64,000 nt of DNA from JAIRNF01 sp031551125 (GTDB lineage: Bacteria > Bacteroidota > Bacteroidia > Bacteroidales > UBA932). The DNA is taken from positions 1 to 64,000 of the forward strand of contig JAVBOB010000020.1 of assembly GCA_031551125.1 (NCBI GenBank). Direction: 5' to 3'. This document shows, one piece after another, positions 27,415-36,180 of the stretch. Position numbers and translations under genes: made by a program. The stretch's first letter is position 1, and each line of letters opens with the position of its first letter. The notes beneath the pieces were generated by a model. It did no database searches and was not told where the DNA came from. It was given only the letters and a program-made list of their open reading frames with translations.

Positions 27415-28329
27415 GTGGAAAAAGGATTAAATAATAGTAGTCAGTATAAGCAAGGAATACTTTACGCTTTGCTATGCTATGGGGCATGGGGCATGTTTCC
27501 GCTTTTTTGGAAAATGCTTACAGGTATTCCCGCCGTTAACGTATTGGCGCATCGCGTTATCTGGTCGGCAGTATTTTTGCTGCTTTGGGTGATGTTAAGC
27601 AAGCAACGAACAGTATTTCTTTCATATCTGCGCAGACCAAAATATGTAGGAATACTTGGTTTGGCCGGAGCCATTATTTGCTTCAACTGGGGTACGTATA
27701 TTTATGCGGTAGAAACAAACCGCATTGTTGAAGCCGGACTGGGCTACTACATCAATCCATTGATAAATGTTCTATTGGGGTACTTATTTCTTGGCGAACG
27801 ATTGGGACGGACTCAAAAGCTGGCTGTACTGCTTGCGTTGATAGGTGTTGGTTATCTTACTTACACTTACGGACGGCTACCGTGGATATCCCTTATACTT
27901 GCAACATCGTTTGGGGTGTATGGTTTGCTGAAAAAGAAAGTAGGATTGGAGGCTATGCCTGCGCTTACCATAGAAACTACGGTGATGATGCTTCCCGCTT
28001 TGTTTTACCTGTTCTACATGTCGAATACCGGTCAGCAACCGTTTTTTCCGGAATCATTCCAGCTAAGTGGTTTGCTGATGTTAGGAGGCGTTATTACCGC
28101 TATTCCGTTGTTTTGGTTTGGAAAGGCAGCCCAAACAGTTCCGCTATCTACCTTAGGTTTCATACAGTATCTATCTCCAACCGTACAGCTACTGCTGGGT
28201 GTTCTACTGTATGGAGAGCATTTTTCTCCTGCACACCTTATTTGCTTTATTTGTGTGTGGACAGGACTTACGCTTTATACCCTTAGCGTAATTAGAGGGC
28301 GAGTAGTTAGGATTAAAGGAGAGCGATAG
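27415..28329 (+). CDS. rarD: RarD-type EamA/DMT transporter
   Basis: A 304-residue ten-TM inner-membrane protein of the drug/metabolite transporter superfamily. RarD hallmarks are the opening GILYALLCYGAWGMFPLFWK and AHRVIWSAVFLLL, then FNWGTYIYAV and GYYINPLINVLLGY. The start is a GTG at 27415; no ATG lies close by. RarD-like proteins are linked to chloramphenicol sensitivity, but substrates are not established. Divergent from valS and convergent with the C1 peptidase gene. Confidence 0.93.
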   Translation: MEKGLNNSSQYKQGILYALLCYGAWGMFPLFWKMLTGIPAVNVLAHRVIWSAVFLLLWVMLSKQRTVFLSYLRRPKYVGILGLAGAIICFNWGTYIYAVETNRIVEAGLGYYINPLINVLLGYLFLGERLGRTQKLAVLLALIGVGYLTYTYGRLPWISLILATSFGVYGLLKKKVGLEAMPALTIETTVMMLPALFYLFYMSNTGQQPFFPESFQLSGLLMLGGVITAIPLFWFGKAAQTVPLSTLGFIQYLSPTVQLLLGVLLYGEHFSPAHLICFICVWTGLTLYTLSVIRGRVVRIKGER

Positions 28330-28340
28330 ATTTATTATAC

Positions 28341-28427
28341 CGTCATTGCGAGCGAAGCGAAGCAATCTGTTAAATAAGCAGATTGGTTAGCTACGCTGCC
28401 CTTCGGGTCGCTTCGCTCGCAATGACG
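28341..28427. repeat. GTCATTGCGAG repetitive extragenic element
   Basis: A full copy with terminal 17-bp inverted repeats CGTCATTGCGAGCGAAG / CTTCGCTCGCAATGACG. It fills the gap between convergent rarD and the peptidase gene and may end both transcripts. Confidence 0.85.
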
Positions 28428-28439
28428 GTATATATTGAC

Positions 28440-29651
28440 TTACTTTATTCCCAACTTGGCAGCAATAGCAGCGGGAATAGCCTTTTTGTTTACGGTAATC
28501 CCGGTGGTTTTGTACTGTACAAAAGGAATAGAGGCAAAGAAGTAGCCCTTATATTCGCTACGGTCTGTACCCCATGAGTTTTTTACCTTGTAGTAACGGT
28601 TGCCCTTTTGGTCGGTAGCCGTACCCATAATAAGCATGCCGTGGTCATCTTGCGTTTCGTAGTTATCAAACGCTTCCTGACGTAAGGCTTGGGTAATGGT
28701 TAGCTCTTTGGGTATGCTGAATTCTTTCGGTTTAGCCTCTTCGCTAGCCTTTGCGCTGCCCGATGCTGCTTCCCAACGAGCGCGGTCACTACCTTGTTCG
28801 GCGTTGGCCTTTTCGTCAACCACTACGGCATATCCCTTACGGTATTGAAATCCCTTTTCGCTTACATCAGAGCCCCATGCTACGGTATAGCCATTGGCAA
28901 CAGCGTTATCAATTACGCTCATCATCTCGTCAAGCGGCAGGTTGTACGACTGAGCCCAGAAGTAGTTATCGGGAACTTCCAGTACAAATTTTGAGTAGAA
29001 CGGGTGGTGGGTAAACGAGGTAATAGAAACGTAGTCGTCCATATTTAGCCCTAACGATTGACCGAAGGTTTGGGCGGTGTAGCTTTTTCCATTGTAGCTG
29101 AACGTTTCGGGTAGCTTACCGAGGTAAGCATCCAATATCCCTTTAAGTCCATTAAGCCAAGCGGTAGTTAGCTTCTTACCCTTAATAACAGTGTTGATGT
29201 ATGCAGCGGTAACGCCATCCAGCTCGTTATGTACATGAGCGGTATCGCCATAGTTCATCCCGTTATATACCGATTCCGGAGCAATACCGTAGGCTTTTAT
29301 CAGCTGAAGTACGTTCTCCGCTCCGGCTCCGGGAGAGAAGGCTGTTTCTCCATGCATGCGAACGTAACGCTGTGCTTTTTCTTCAAAGTTGTGACGTACA
29401 ACAAACATTTCCGATAAATCATATTCGCCCTTGCCCATGCGTAGTAGCTCAGACTCAAGCATGGCAATGGTGCTGAAACACCAGCAGGTACTTGACCTAT
29501 TTTGGTTTTTTACCGGAGTGCAAGCCAGCTCTTTTGTTACGGTAAATACATATCCGGTATCTTTTGCCGGAGTGGTTGTTGTTGGTTGCTGGGCGTGTGC
29601 GACAAGTCCGCATAGTAGCAACGTAAGCGCTAGCGATAATATTTTTCTCAT
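28440..29651 (-). CDS. Exported C1B (bleomycin hydrolase-like) cysteine peptidase
   Basis: A 403-residue protein with a signal peptide (about 1-20) and the catalytic residues of papain-like C1B peptidases: Gln/Cys in PVKNQNRSSTCWCFST, His in DDHGMLIMGTA and Asn in VKNSWGTD. PepC and bleomycin hydrolase are cytoplasmic and hexameric; the signal peptide here puts the enzyme in the periplasm or outside, as in other Bacteroidales homologues. A polar Ala/Glu/Lys-rich insertion near 300-325 is unusual. It probably trims peptides taken up by this proteolytic-type organism. Confidence 0.93.
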   Translation of the reverse strand: MRKILSLALTLLLCGLVAHAQQPTTTTPAKDTGYVFTVTKELACTPVKNQNRSSTCWCFSTIAMLESELLRMGKGEYDLSEMFVVRHNFEEKAQRYVRMHGETAFSPGAGAENVLQLIKAYGIAPESVYNGMNYGDTAHVHNELDGVTAAYINTVIKGKKLTTAWLNGLKGILDAYLGKLPETFSYNGKSYTAQTFGQSLGLNMDDYVSITSFTHHPFYSKFVLEVPDNYFWAQSYNLPLDEMMSVIDNAVANGYTVAWGSDVSEKGFQYRKGYAVVVDEKANAEQGSDRARWEAASGSAKASEEAKPKEFSIPKELTITQALRQEAFDNYETQDDHGMLIMGTATDQKGNRYYKVKNSWGTDRSEYKGYFFASIPFVQYKTTGITVNKKAIPAAIAAKLGIK

Positions 29652-29686
29652 ATCAAATTGGTTAGTTGTTGAACAGGTTGATTGCT

Positions 29687-30316
29687 TTAAGGTATATTCA
29701 TAAACTTATGTGCTTGTATGGAAATGTTCCAGCGCGGGTGTTGCTTGGCATATTCTACCAGTAGCTCAACAATAGCTTTGTATTTGCTCCATTCGGGCTG
29801 TAGGTATAGCAGGCAGCTGTTGGATACCTGTGCCGCGTTTTCTTCTGCCCAACGCAAATCTTCCTCGTGCTCAATGATAACCTTTAGCTCGTTGGCACGC
29901 TGAAAGATATTGCCAACGGGGCGTTGCTGTTTTTTAGGCGACAGGCATATCCAGTTCCAAATGCCCGATAGCGGATGCGCACCCGATGTTTCTATAAACG
30001 TTTTAATGTCCTTTGACTTTAGCTTCGAACACAGGTAGTTTAGTGGGTATAGAGAAGGTTCACCTCCCGTAATAACAGCTGCTTGTGCCGGAAAAGATAG
30101 GGCTCGCTTTACAATTTCATCAACCGGAACAGGTGGATAAATTTTAGGATTCCACGTAAACTTGGCATCGCACCAGCTGCAGCCAACGTCACATCCACCT
30201 AAGCGAATGAAATAGGCGGGTTTTCCGGTGTGGTACCCCTCGCCCTGTATGGTGTAAAAATCTTCAACCAGCGGAAGAAGTTTACCCCCTTCTAAAATGT
30301 TGTCAGCTATTTGCAT
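29687..30316 (-). CDS. queE: 7-carboxy-7-deazaguanine synthase
   Basis: A 209-residue radical SAM enzyme of the queuosine pathway; it converts CPH4 to CDG. The cluster motif is GGCDVGCSWCDAKF (Cys x3 Cys x2 Cys), preceded by the conserved DFYTIQGEGYHTGKPAYFIR. GGEPSLY is the SAM-binding GGE motif. No other queuosine genes (queC, queD) lie beside it. It follows the peptidase gene's 5' end by 35 nt in the same direction, so the two may share a transcript. Confidence 0.95.
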   Translation of the reverse strand: MQIADNILEGGKLLPLVEDFYTIQGEGYHTGKPAYFIRLGGCDVGCSWCDAKFTWNPKIYPPVPVDEIVKRALSFPAQAAVITGGEPSLYPLNYLCSKLKSKDIKTFIETSGAHPLSGIWNWICLSPKKQQRPVGNIFQRANELKVIIEHEEDLRWAEENAAQVSNSCLLYLQPEWSKYKAIVELLVEYAKQHPRWNISIQAHKFMNIP

Positions 30317-30565
30317 AGTAGTGTAGAGTAATAATAAAAGAACAAAGAAAGATAGCTTGCTAATAAAATTAAAAAAATCTTTTCTATCAGTTAGACGCTG
30401 CTTAAATTGGATTGTTTAACTCATTTACGCCAAATATAAGCTGTGTACATCAGCCCCTAAATCTCCTAAAGGGGGACTTTACCGCACTGCCAAAATTTCT
30501 TTTAGAAATAGTGGTAAGTGGCTAAAAAACAATAATATGCGACGATGAAAAATTTAAACAGCTTC

Positions 30566-32323
30566 TTACTCTTCATCGGTTTCCGAGCCGAATAGCAGCT
30601 GATAGTCTCTTTTTGCCGCAGGGGTCGTCCACTCTATAGGAACAAACTTCCACTCCTTAATGTTGAGCAGAGAGGGTGTAACTGTTCCTTTGCTTCCAAT
30701 CCACTGCATGAGGTAGTAACGCAAATCCTTGTCAGTAGAGAAAGTAATACGTTTTGCCAGCTCAGTAGGTGCAATTCCGGCTCCTTTTGTAAGATGCTCG
30801 CCACCTCCGTTCCCCCGATAAGAGTTGATAGCTACCTTATAGGTCTTATCTAGCAGGAAGGGGCTACCATCATACATCGATATGATGTTTACGCGACTGC
30901 CTATGGGCTTTGTTGCATCTACGGTATAAATAATTCCGGCGGCAGCATCAAAGTTGTAGTAGGGGTTTACCAGCTTGCCGTTCCGTTCACTATTCCCTTC
31001 TCTGATAAGCAGCAGGTGGTCATTTTCATTCTTCATTTGGTTTACCCAAATGCTGTATGAGTGTTCTAGAAATCCTACAATTTCTTTTCCTGTAAGCTGC
31101 ATGGTGTATAGAAGGTTTTCGTACCGGTATAGCTTAAACATATCGCGAACGTAAACAGGTCCCTGCTTTATTTCGGTATCAAACGATAGGGGAGCGGTAA
31201 ACGATATATTGGCTTTGGTTATATCCAGCTGTATGCGTTGAATAAGGTCAATGAATTCGGATGGGCCGAAAAAGGCGGAACGTGATGAAATGGTTTTAGT
31301 GAATGTTCCCACCTGTTGTGATACAAAGCCCTCAACCTTTTTATAGTCATTGGCAAAGGTCTTCATAAAAACAGTATCAACAGCTACACTGCGAGCATCA
31401 ATCAGCTGGCCTTGCACTTTTTTTGAAAGCAGCTTGCCCTTACGGTCAACGGTTACGTTTACCAATACTTGCGAAAGAAACCGTCCATTGTTAGCAGGGT
31501 CGAGTATAACCACCGAATCTCCGTTAACGTTTGCAATAGTTTCCGTATAACGATCATGGTCGTGCCCTATAAGAACGGCATCAAATCCCGGCACTTTTTG
31601 TGCTACCAGCAGTGAGGCGTTTTCATTGCGTAATGTATTTTCATTCTCTCCCTCGTAGCTATAGTTATGTCCGGCATGGAAAAGCCCTATTACCACATGC
31701 GGGTGCTCCTTTTCCTGCACAACCTTCATCCATTTGGCAGCGCTTTCAACCATATCATCAAAGCGTATCCCCTTCCAAATATTTTCGGGCAGCCACTTAG
31801 GAATAGCGGGAGTAATAAGCCCTATCACCGCTACCCGAATACCATCACGTTCAATAATGGTATAAGGTTTAAAGTATGGTTGTCCGTTATCGGTACGTAC
31901 AGCGTTGGCCGCTAACATGGGAATGCTGTTTTGCGCTACCATTTTATCATAAACGGGATGACCTGTTTCAATATCATGGTTTCCTATACCTGCGGCATCA
32001 TACTTTAGGTAATCCACAAGGCGTAGATACAGGTGCTTTGCTGCGGTATCAATAAAGTTGTAGTAGTAAACGCTGGGTTGTCCCTGCAGAATATCGCCGT
32101 TATCCAGTAAAATAACGTTTTTATGCGTTGCACGCTGCTCGTTTACAAGGGTTGATATGCGTGCAAGCGAGCCCTCCATTGGTTTGTCATTTATGAAATC
32201 ATACGGAAAAAACGCTCCGTGTATATCGCTGGTTTGAAGTATGCTTAGCTCTACGCTTTTTGTTTGTGCCGTTAGCGTTAACGATGCAATAAGTAGTTGA
32301 AAGAGAAGGACTATTCTTTTCAT
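30566..32323 (-). CDS. Exported 5'-nucleotidase / metallophosphoesterase
   Basis: A 585-residue protein with a signal peptide (about 1-19). The N-terminal calcineurin-like domain has the metal motifs LQTSDIHGAFF, DNGD, GNHDIETG, GLFHAGHN and GHDHDRY. The C-terminal 5'-nucleotidase domain (from about 340) includes NSYRGNGGGEHLTKG. It hydrolyses nucleotides in the periplasm to salvage phosphate and nucleosides (UshA/CpdB group). The -7 box TACCTTTG lies 31 nt upstream. The spacer 30317-30565 holds a short CCCCTAAA-type repeat and no gene. Confidence 0.93.
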   Translation of the reverse strand: MKRIVLLFQLLIASLTLTAQTKSVELSILQTSDIHGAFFPYDFINDKPMEGSLARISTLVNEQRATHKNVILLDNGDILQGQPSVYYYNFIDTAAKHLYLRLVDYLKYDAAGIGNHDIETGHPVYDKMVAQNSIPMLAANAVRTDNGQPYFKPYTIIERDGIRVAVIGLITPAIPKWLPENIWKGIRFDDMVESAAKWMKVVQEKEHPHVVIGLFHAGHNYSYEGENENTLRNENASLLVAQKVPGFDAVLIGHDHDRYTETIANVNGDSVVILDPANNGRFLSQVLVNVTVDRKGKLLSKKVQGQLIDARSVAVDTVFMKTFANDYKKVEGFVSQQVGTFTKTISSRSAFFGPSEFIDLIQRIQLDITKANISFTAPLSFDTEIKQGPVYVRDMFKLYRYENLLYTMQLTGKEIVGFLEHSYSIWVNQMKNENDHLLLIREGNSERNGKLVNPYYNFDAAAGIIYTVDATKPIGSRVNIISMYDGSPFLLDKTYKVAINSYRGNGGGEHLTKGAGIAPTELAKRITFSTDKDLRYYLMQWIGSKGTVTPSLLNIKEWKFVPIEWTTPAAKRDYQLLFGSETDEE

Positions 32324-32354
32324 GGAACGGAGGTTGTATTAATGTATTATAAAA

Positions 32355-32362
32355 CAAAGGTA
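32355..32362 (-). promoter_or_regulatory. -7 promoter box TACCTTTG of the 5'-nucleotidase gene
   Basis: TAnnTTTG match on the minus strand, 31 nt before the start codon. Confidence 0.6.
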
Positions 32363-32603
32363 ATAATCAATGATAGTTCGATTGCGTTAAATTAAGCTTA
32401 TTAACTTGTATGGTAAATTTCTTGAGATCGAATAAAATGTATGTGGAAATAATTTGTATATGTTCTTATTCTCAGATAGCTATGATTCATTGCTTTGAAA
32501 TTTAATTAGACTGAGATGAGAACGCTCGGACAAGTATTGAAATAAAAATTGACCTTTAGAAGCAAAATTACATCAATTTTCACATATCATTTTTATGATT
32601 TGC

Positions 32604-32611
32604 TATCTTTG
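32604..32611 (+). promoter_or_regulatory. -7 promoter box TATCTTTG of the RNA candidate
   Basis: Perfect TAnnTTTG box. Transcription would begin near 32617, just before the first arm of the nested pairing described in the next entry. Confidence 0.6.
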
Positions 32612-32617
32612 TAGCAT

Positions 32618-32970
32618 AACATATAGCATTAGCTATTGTTTTGGGTGAAGGAAACGACCAATTTTAAGAAGCCAAAAGACAATAGGTTAATGCCCACGTT
32701 GCAACGTGGGCATACTTATTTGGCTTCGGGTGCTTGGTCGTACCTCTTCACCGGTAAGTGCCCACGTTTTTTTCGGGTGCAAAAACAATAGCGAGTTATG
32801 TACAGCTTTTGTTTGCCTAACCCGAAAACCATGAAAAGACACCGTTCCATCGAGTTAAGGAGTTTCTATAGCCTTCCTACTCATTGTCCTTCATTTGCTT
32901 ATAATAAAGCAGCAGTATTTACGGGTATCACTATGCGCTATGGTCGTCTAATGGGTAGACGGCTTTTTTT
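32618..32970 (+). ncRNA. Candidate structured noncoding RNA (6S-like or regulatory leader)
   Basis: A promoter box at 32604 and a terminator at 32945-32970 bound about 350 nt with no credible protein. Nested complementary arms: 32632-32642 with 32782-32792 (11 bp, GCTATTGTTTT), 32644-32650 with 32746-32752 (7 bp), 32654-32661 with 32734-32741 (8 bp), 32668-32676 with 32719-32727 (9 bp), and an apical 9-bp hairpin at 32691-32712. This long rod with bulges resembles 6S RNA. A second stem pairs 32770-32778 with 32820-32828. The 32703-32712 arm can also pair with 32759-32768, which is followed by five T, giving an alternative terminator. No Rfam family could be confirmed by eye. Confidence 0.5.
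32945..32970 (+). terminator. Rho-independent terminator of the RNA candidate
   Basis: Stem CGTCTA / TAGACG with a 5-nt loop, followed by GCTTTTTTT. It separates the RNA unit from the SusC gene 140 nt downstream. Confidence 0.65.
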
Positions 32971-33109
32971 ATTTCCTGTTTTGACCGTATTCCGTAGAGA
33001 AGCGCTTGGCTCTACTATTATTTCATGTGATTTTGTGTGAATGAATTTTTCGTATATGCTAGATATATGAATCTTTATTTTTTATGTTAAACCCAAACCT
33101 AAATTAATT

Positions 33110-36100
33110 ATGACAAAACGCTTGATTTGTGTTGCTCTACTGTTTCTGTGGGGCTTTACAGCTTCGGCTCAGCAAAAGGTTACCGGAACGGTGACGAATG
33201 TTGAAGATGGTAAGCCAGTTGCATTTGCAACGGTTGTGGCAAAGGGCTCTACGAGTGCTGTTGCTACTACTGATGAGAAAGGATTTTATTCCATTAATGT
33301 GCCTAATGGAATAACTGCACTTGTTTTCACTTCCTTTGGGATGACAGACAAAGAAGTGGCAATTAATGGTCAAACTGTAGTTAACGTTACAATGGATCCG
33401 GATGCAATGATGCTTGATGAAACGATAGTTGTTGCATACGGTACAGCAAAAAAAGGAACTTATACGGGTTCTGCTAGTGTGCTGAAAGCAGATAAGTTAG
33501 CCGACATACCAGTAACTTCGTTTCAAAATGCTTTGCAGGGACAGGTAGCTGGCTTGCAGTTTAACCAAACATCCGGTCAGGCAGGTTCGGTTTCTAATAT
33601 CCGTATTAGAGGAACAGGTTCTATGAATGCTACGAATGAACCGCTTTACGTTATTGACGGAGTTCCAGTGGTTTCAGGTGACGCATCACAGCTTTCTTAC
33701 ATTTCTAATAATGTAATGAGTACTCTTAACCCTGCCGATATAGAAAGTATTACAGTATTGAAAGATGCTGCTGCTTCTGCTTTGTATGGTTCACGCGCTG
33801 CCAACGGGGTAATAGTTATTACTACTAAAAAAGGTAAACAGGGTAAGATGAAGGTGGATTTTAAAATGAATATTGGTATTACACCAGACTTTGCCTATAA
33901 TAATTTCGAAACGGTTGCCCCTGATGAAATGCGTGCACTTTTATATGAGAATAGATATAATGGGTATATTGATGCCGGACAAACAGAGGCAACTGCAAGA
34001 ACAAATGCACAGGCTAGGTTGGATGCGGCTCTACCTATTGATCCTCGCGGATATTATGATTGGGAGGATGCTCTATTCCGCACGGGAGTTTATCAGAATT
34101 ACGATATATCGCTATCGGGAGCCAATGAAATGACCTCCTACTATACTTCACTATCATATACTAATGATAAGGGACGTAACTATAATAACGATATGCAGAG
34201 GCTGAGCGCTCGTTTGAACGTTACCCAGAAAGTAGGAAAGTTTGTAGAGCTTAACTCAAATATCAATGTGGCTCAAGTTGATAAGACAGGGTTTAACGAT
34301 ACTAGAAATACAGGTTCTAACTACTTTTTTGCTCTTAGAAACCTTTTGTTTCAGGATTGGTGGCCAACCAAAGCGGATGGAGTAACCCCCGTAACAGATA
34401 GATATGCCAGTTATGCCTATAACTACCTCTACTATGATAATTTGAAAGACATCTCTTCTGATATGTTTAAGATATCACTTGTAGAGTCGGCTAGTGTAAA
34501 GATTCTTCCGGAACTTATATTTAAATCAGTTTTCAACTATGATTTGACCAGGACGGATGACCATGCTTACTATGCTCCTCAACATTATAACGCTTCAGGT
34601 ACGAACGGGAGTGTTAATGAATATTCAACCAAGATAGCAAAGTTAGTATCATCTTCAACACTTGTATTTAATAAGGATTTTTCTGAAAAGCACAATGTCA
34701 ATATTTTGCTTGGCTTTGAGGCAGAGAAAAATAAAACAAATTACATGAGATCTACTGGTACTCAGTTATCTAATGAAACGGTGTATGGAGCTGGGGATAA
34801 AGATGCTTCGGCATACTACTGGGGTAATAATATGCTTTCATTCTTTTCTAGGGCAGAATATAATTATGATGGTAAATATTATGTATCAGGAAGTTTTCGT
34901 AGAGATGGCTCATCTCGACTAGGACCTGATAGCCGTTGGGGAAACTTCTGGTCAGTTGCTGCTGCTTGGCGCTTGAAAAATGAAGCCTTTCTTAAAGACG
35001 TTTCTTGGTTGAGTAACCTTCGTATCAGAACGTCTTATGGTGTAAACGGTACTTTACCTAGTTCAAACTATGGCTTTTTATCTTTATATAGTGTTGGATA
35101 TGCATATTCTGGAAAACCGGGAGGTATAGTTACAACGACAGCATTCCCCGGTTTATCTTGGGAGTCTAACTATACTTATAATATTGCGCTTGAATCATCA
35201 TTCTTTAATAACAGGCTTAACGTAAATGCTGAATACTACAATCGTACTTCAAAAGATTTATTGCAGAATGTACAGGTATCACGAATTACCGGTTTCTCGT
35301 CTGTACTAATGAACTTTGGTGCAATGAACAACCAAGGCTTTGAATTTGAAGTTAACGGAGACATTATTCGTAGTAAGGACTGGACATGGAATGTTGGCGT
35401 TAACGCTTCTACATTAAAAAGTAAGGTAACAGAACTATATGGTGGGGATGATATTATTTGGTCAGATCCTACGGGAGGTGATGGTAATGCTACATTTATA
35501 TATAGGGAAGGTTATTCTCCAAAATCTTTCTATGGTTATGAGTATGCAGGCGTTAACCCGGATAATGGAAAGCCTATGTGGTACTTAAACAATAGCTCTA
35601 CACCTGATTTAACGGTAAACGGTCGCCCCGTGACCTATTCAAAGGCAAATGCAGATAATGTAATTATTGGCTGTTCTGACCCCGATGTTTATGGTGGAAT
35701 TTATACAAATTTGAGATGGAAAGGAATAAGCCTTGCTGCAAATTTTGCGTACTCGTTAGGTGGAGACAGTTATAATGCAACAGCAAAGGATAACCAGGAT
35801 GACGGTTACTATTCAACGCGCACAATGAGTAAAGCGGCGCTTGACCGTTGGCAAAAACCAGGAGATATCACAAGCACACCTAAACGTACATACGACCAAA
35901 GTTCTGCCCAGGGCGTTCAAAGCCGTTGGCTTGATGAAAATAATTATTTGCGTTTAAAAAACATTACGATATCCTACAACCTTCCTAGCGAGTTGTTGCA
36001 AAAATTCTTTATTAAAAACATGAGAGTGTATGCAACGGCAACAAACATATTGACCTTTGCATCGGTTAAGGAGTATGATCCGGAAGTTAACGTTTATGGC

Positions 36101-36163
36101 ACGCGCGCGTGGGAAATGCCTTTAAGCAAAACGTACAGTTTTGGTCTTGAAATAGGATTTTAA
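33110..36163 (+). CDS. SusC/RagA-family TonB-linked outer membrane protein
   Basis: A 1017-residue protein with a signal peptide (1-20), a CarboxypepD_reg-like domain (about 22-100: VTGTVTNVEDGKPVAFATVV), a plug domain with the family motif IRIRGTGSMNATNEPLYVID and VLKDAAASALYGSRAANGVI (about 160-240) and a 22-strand barrel ending in SKTYSFGLEIGF with the terminal aromatic. It imports oligosaccharides or peptides together with the SusD-like lipoprotein encoded 17 nt downstream, driven by TonB. No glycoside hydrolase, protease or regulator accompanies the pair, so the substrate cannot be inferred. Confidence 0.96.
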   Translation: MTKRLICVALLFLWGFTASAQQKVTGTVTNVEDGKPVAFATVVAKGSTSAVATTDEKGFYSINVPNGITALVFTSFGMTDKEVAINGQTVVNVTMDPDAMMLDETIVVAYGTAKKGTYTGSASVLKADKLADIPVTSFQNALQGQVAGLQFNQTSGQAGSVSNIRIRGTGSMNATNEPLYVIDGVPVVSGDASQLSYISNNVMSTLNPADIESITVLKDAAASALYGSRAANGVIVITTKKGKQGKMKVDFKMNIGITPDFAYNNFETVAPDEMRALLYENRYNGYIDAGQTEATARTNAQARLDAALPIDPRGYYDWEDALFRTGVYQNYDISLSGANEMTSYYTSLSYTNDKGRNYNNDMQRLSARLNVTQKVGKFVELNSNINVAQVDKTGFNDTRNTGSNYFFALRNLLFQDWWPTKADGVTPVTDRYASYAYNYLYYDNLKDISSDMFKISLVESASVKILPELIFKSVFNYDLTRTDDHAYYAPQHYNASGTNGSVNEYSTKIAKLVSSSTLVFNKDFSEKHNVNILLGFEAEKNKTNYMRSTGTQLSNETVYGAGDKDASAYYWGNNMLSFFSRAEYNYDGKYYVSGSFRRDGSSRLGPDSRWGNFWSVAAAWRLKNEAFLKDVSWLSNLRIRTSYGVNGTLPSSNYGFLSLYSVGYAYSGKPGGIVTTTAFPGLSWESNYTYNIALESSFFNNRLNVNAEYYNRTSKDLLQNVQVSRITGFSSVLMNFGAMNNQGFEFEVNGDIIRSKDWTWNVGVNASTLKSKVTELYGGDDIIWSDPTGGDGNATFIYREGYSPKSFYGYEYAGVNPDNGKPMWYLNNSSTPDLTVNGRPVTYSKANADNVIIGCSDPDVYGGIYTNLRWKGISLAANFAYSLGGDSYNATAKDNQDDGYYSTRTMSKAALDRWQKPGDITSTPKRTYDQSSAQGVQSRWLDENNYLRLKNITISYNLPSELLQKFFIKNMRVYATATNILTFASVKEYDPEVNVYGTRAWEMPLSKTYSFGLEIGF

Positions 36164-36180
36164 TTTGTTGAAAACTTTAA

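Noticed and set aside
32618..32970. tmRNA, RNase P RNA or a retron msr-msd
   Set aside because: The tmRNA ends and tag, the conserved RNase P GAGGAAAGTCC core and a reverse transcriptase gene are all absent.
32798..33040. 80-codon frame inside the RNA candidate
   Set aside because: It crosses the second stem and the terminator, shows no domain or signal and has biased low-quality composition.
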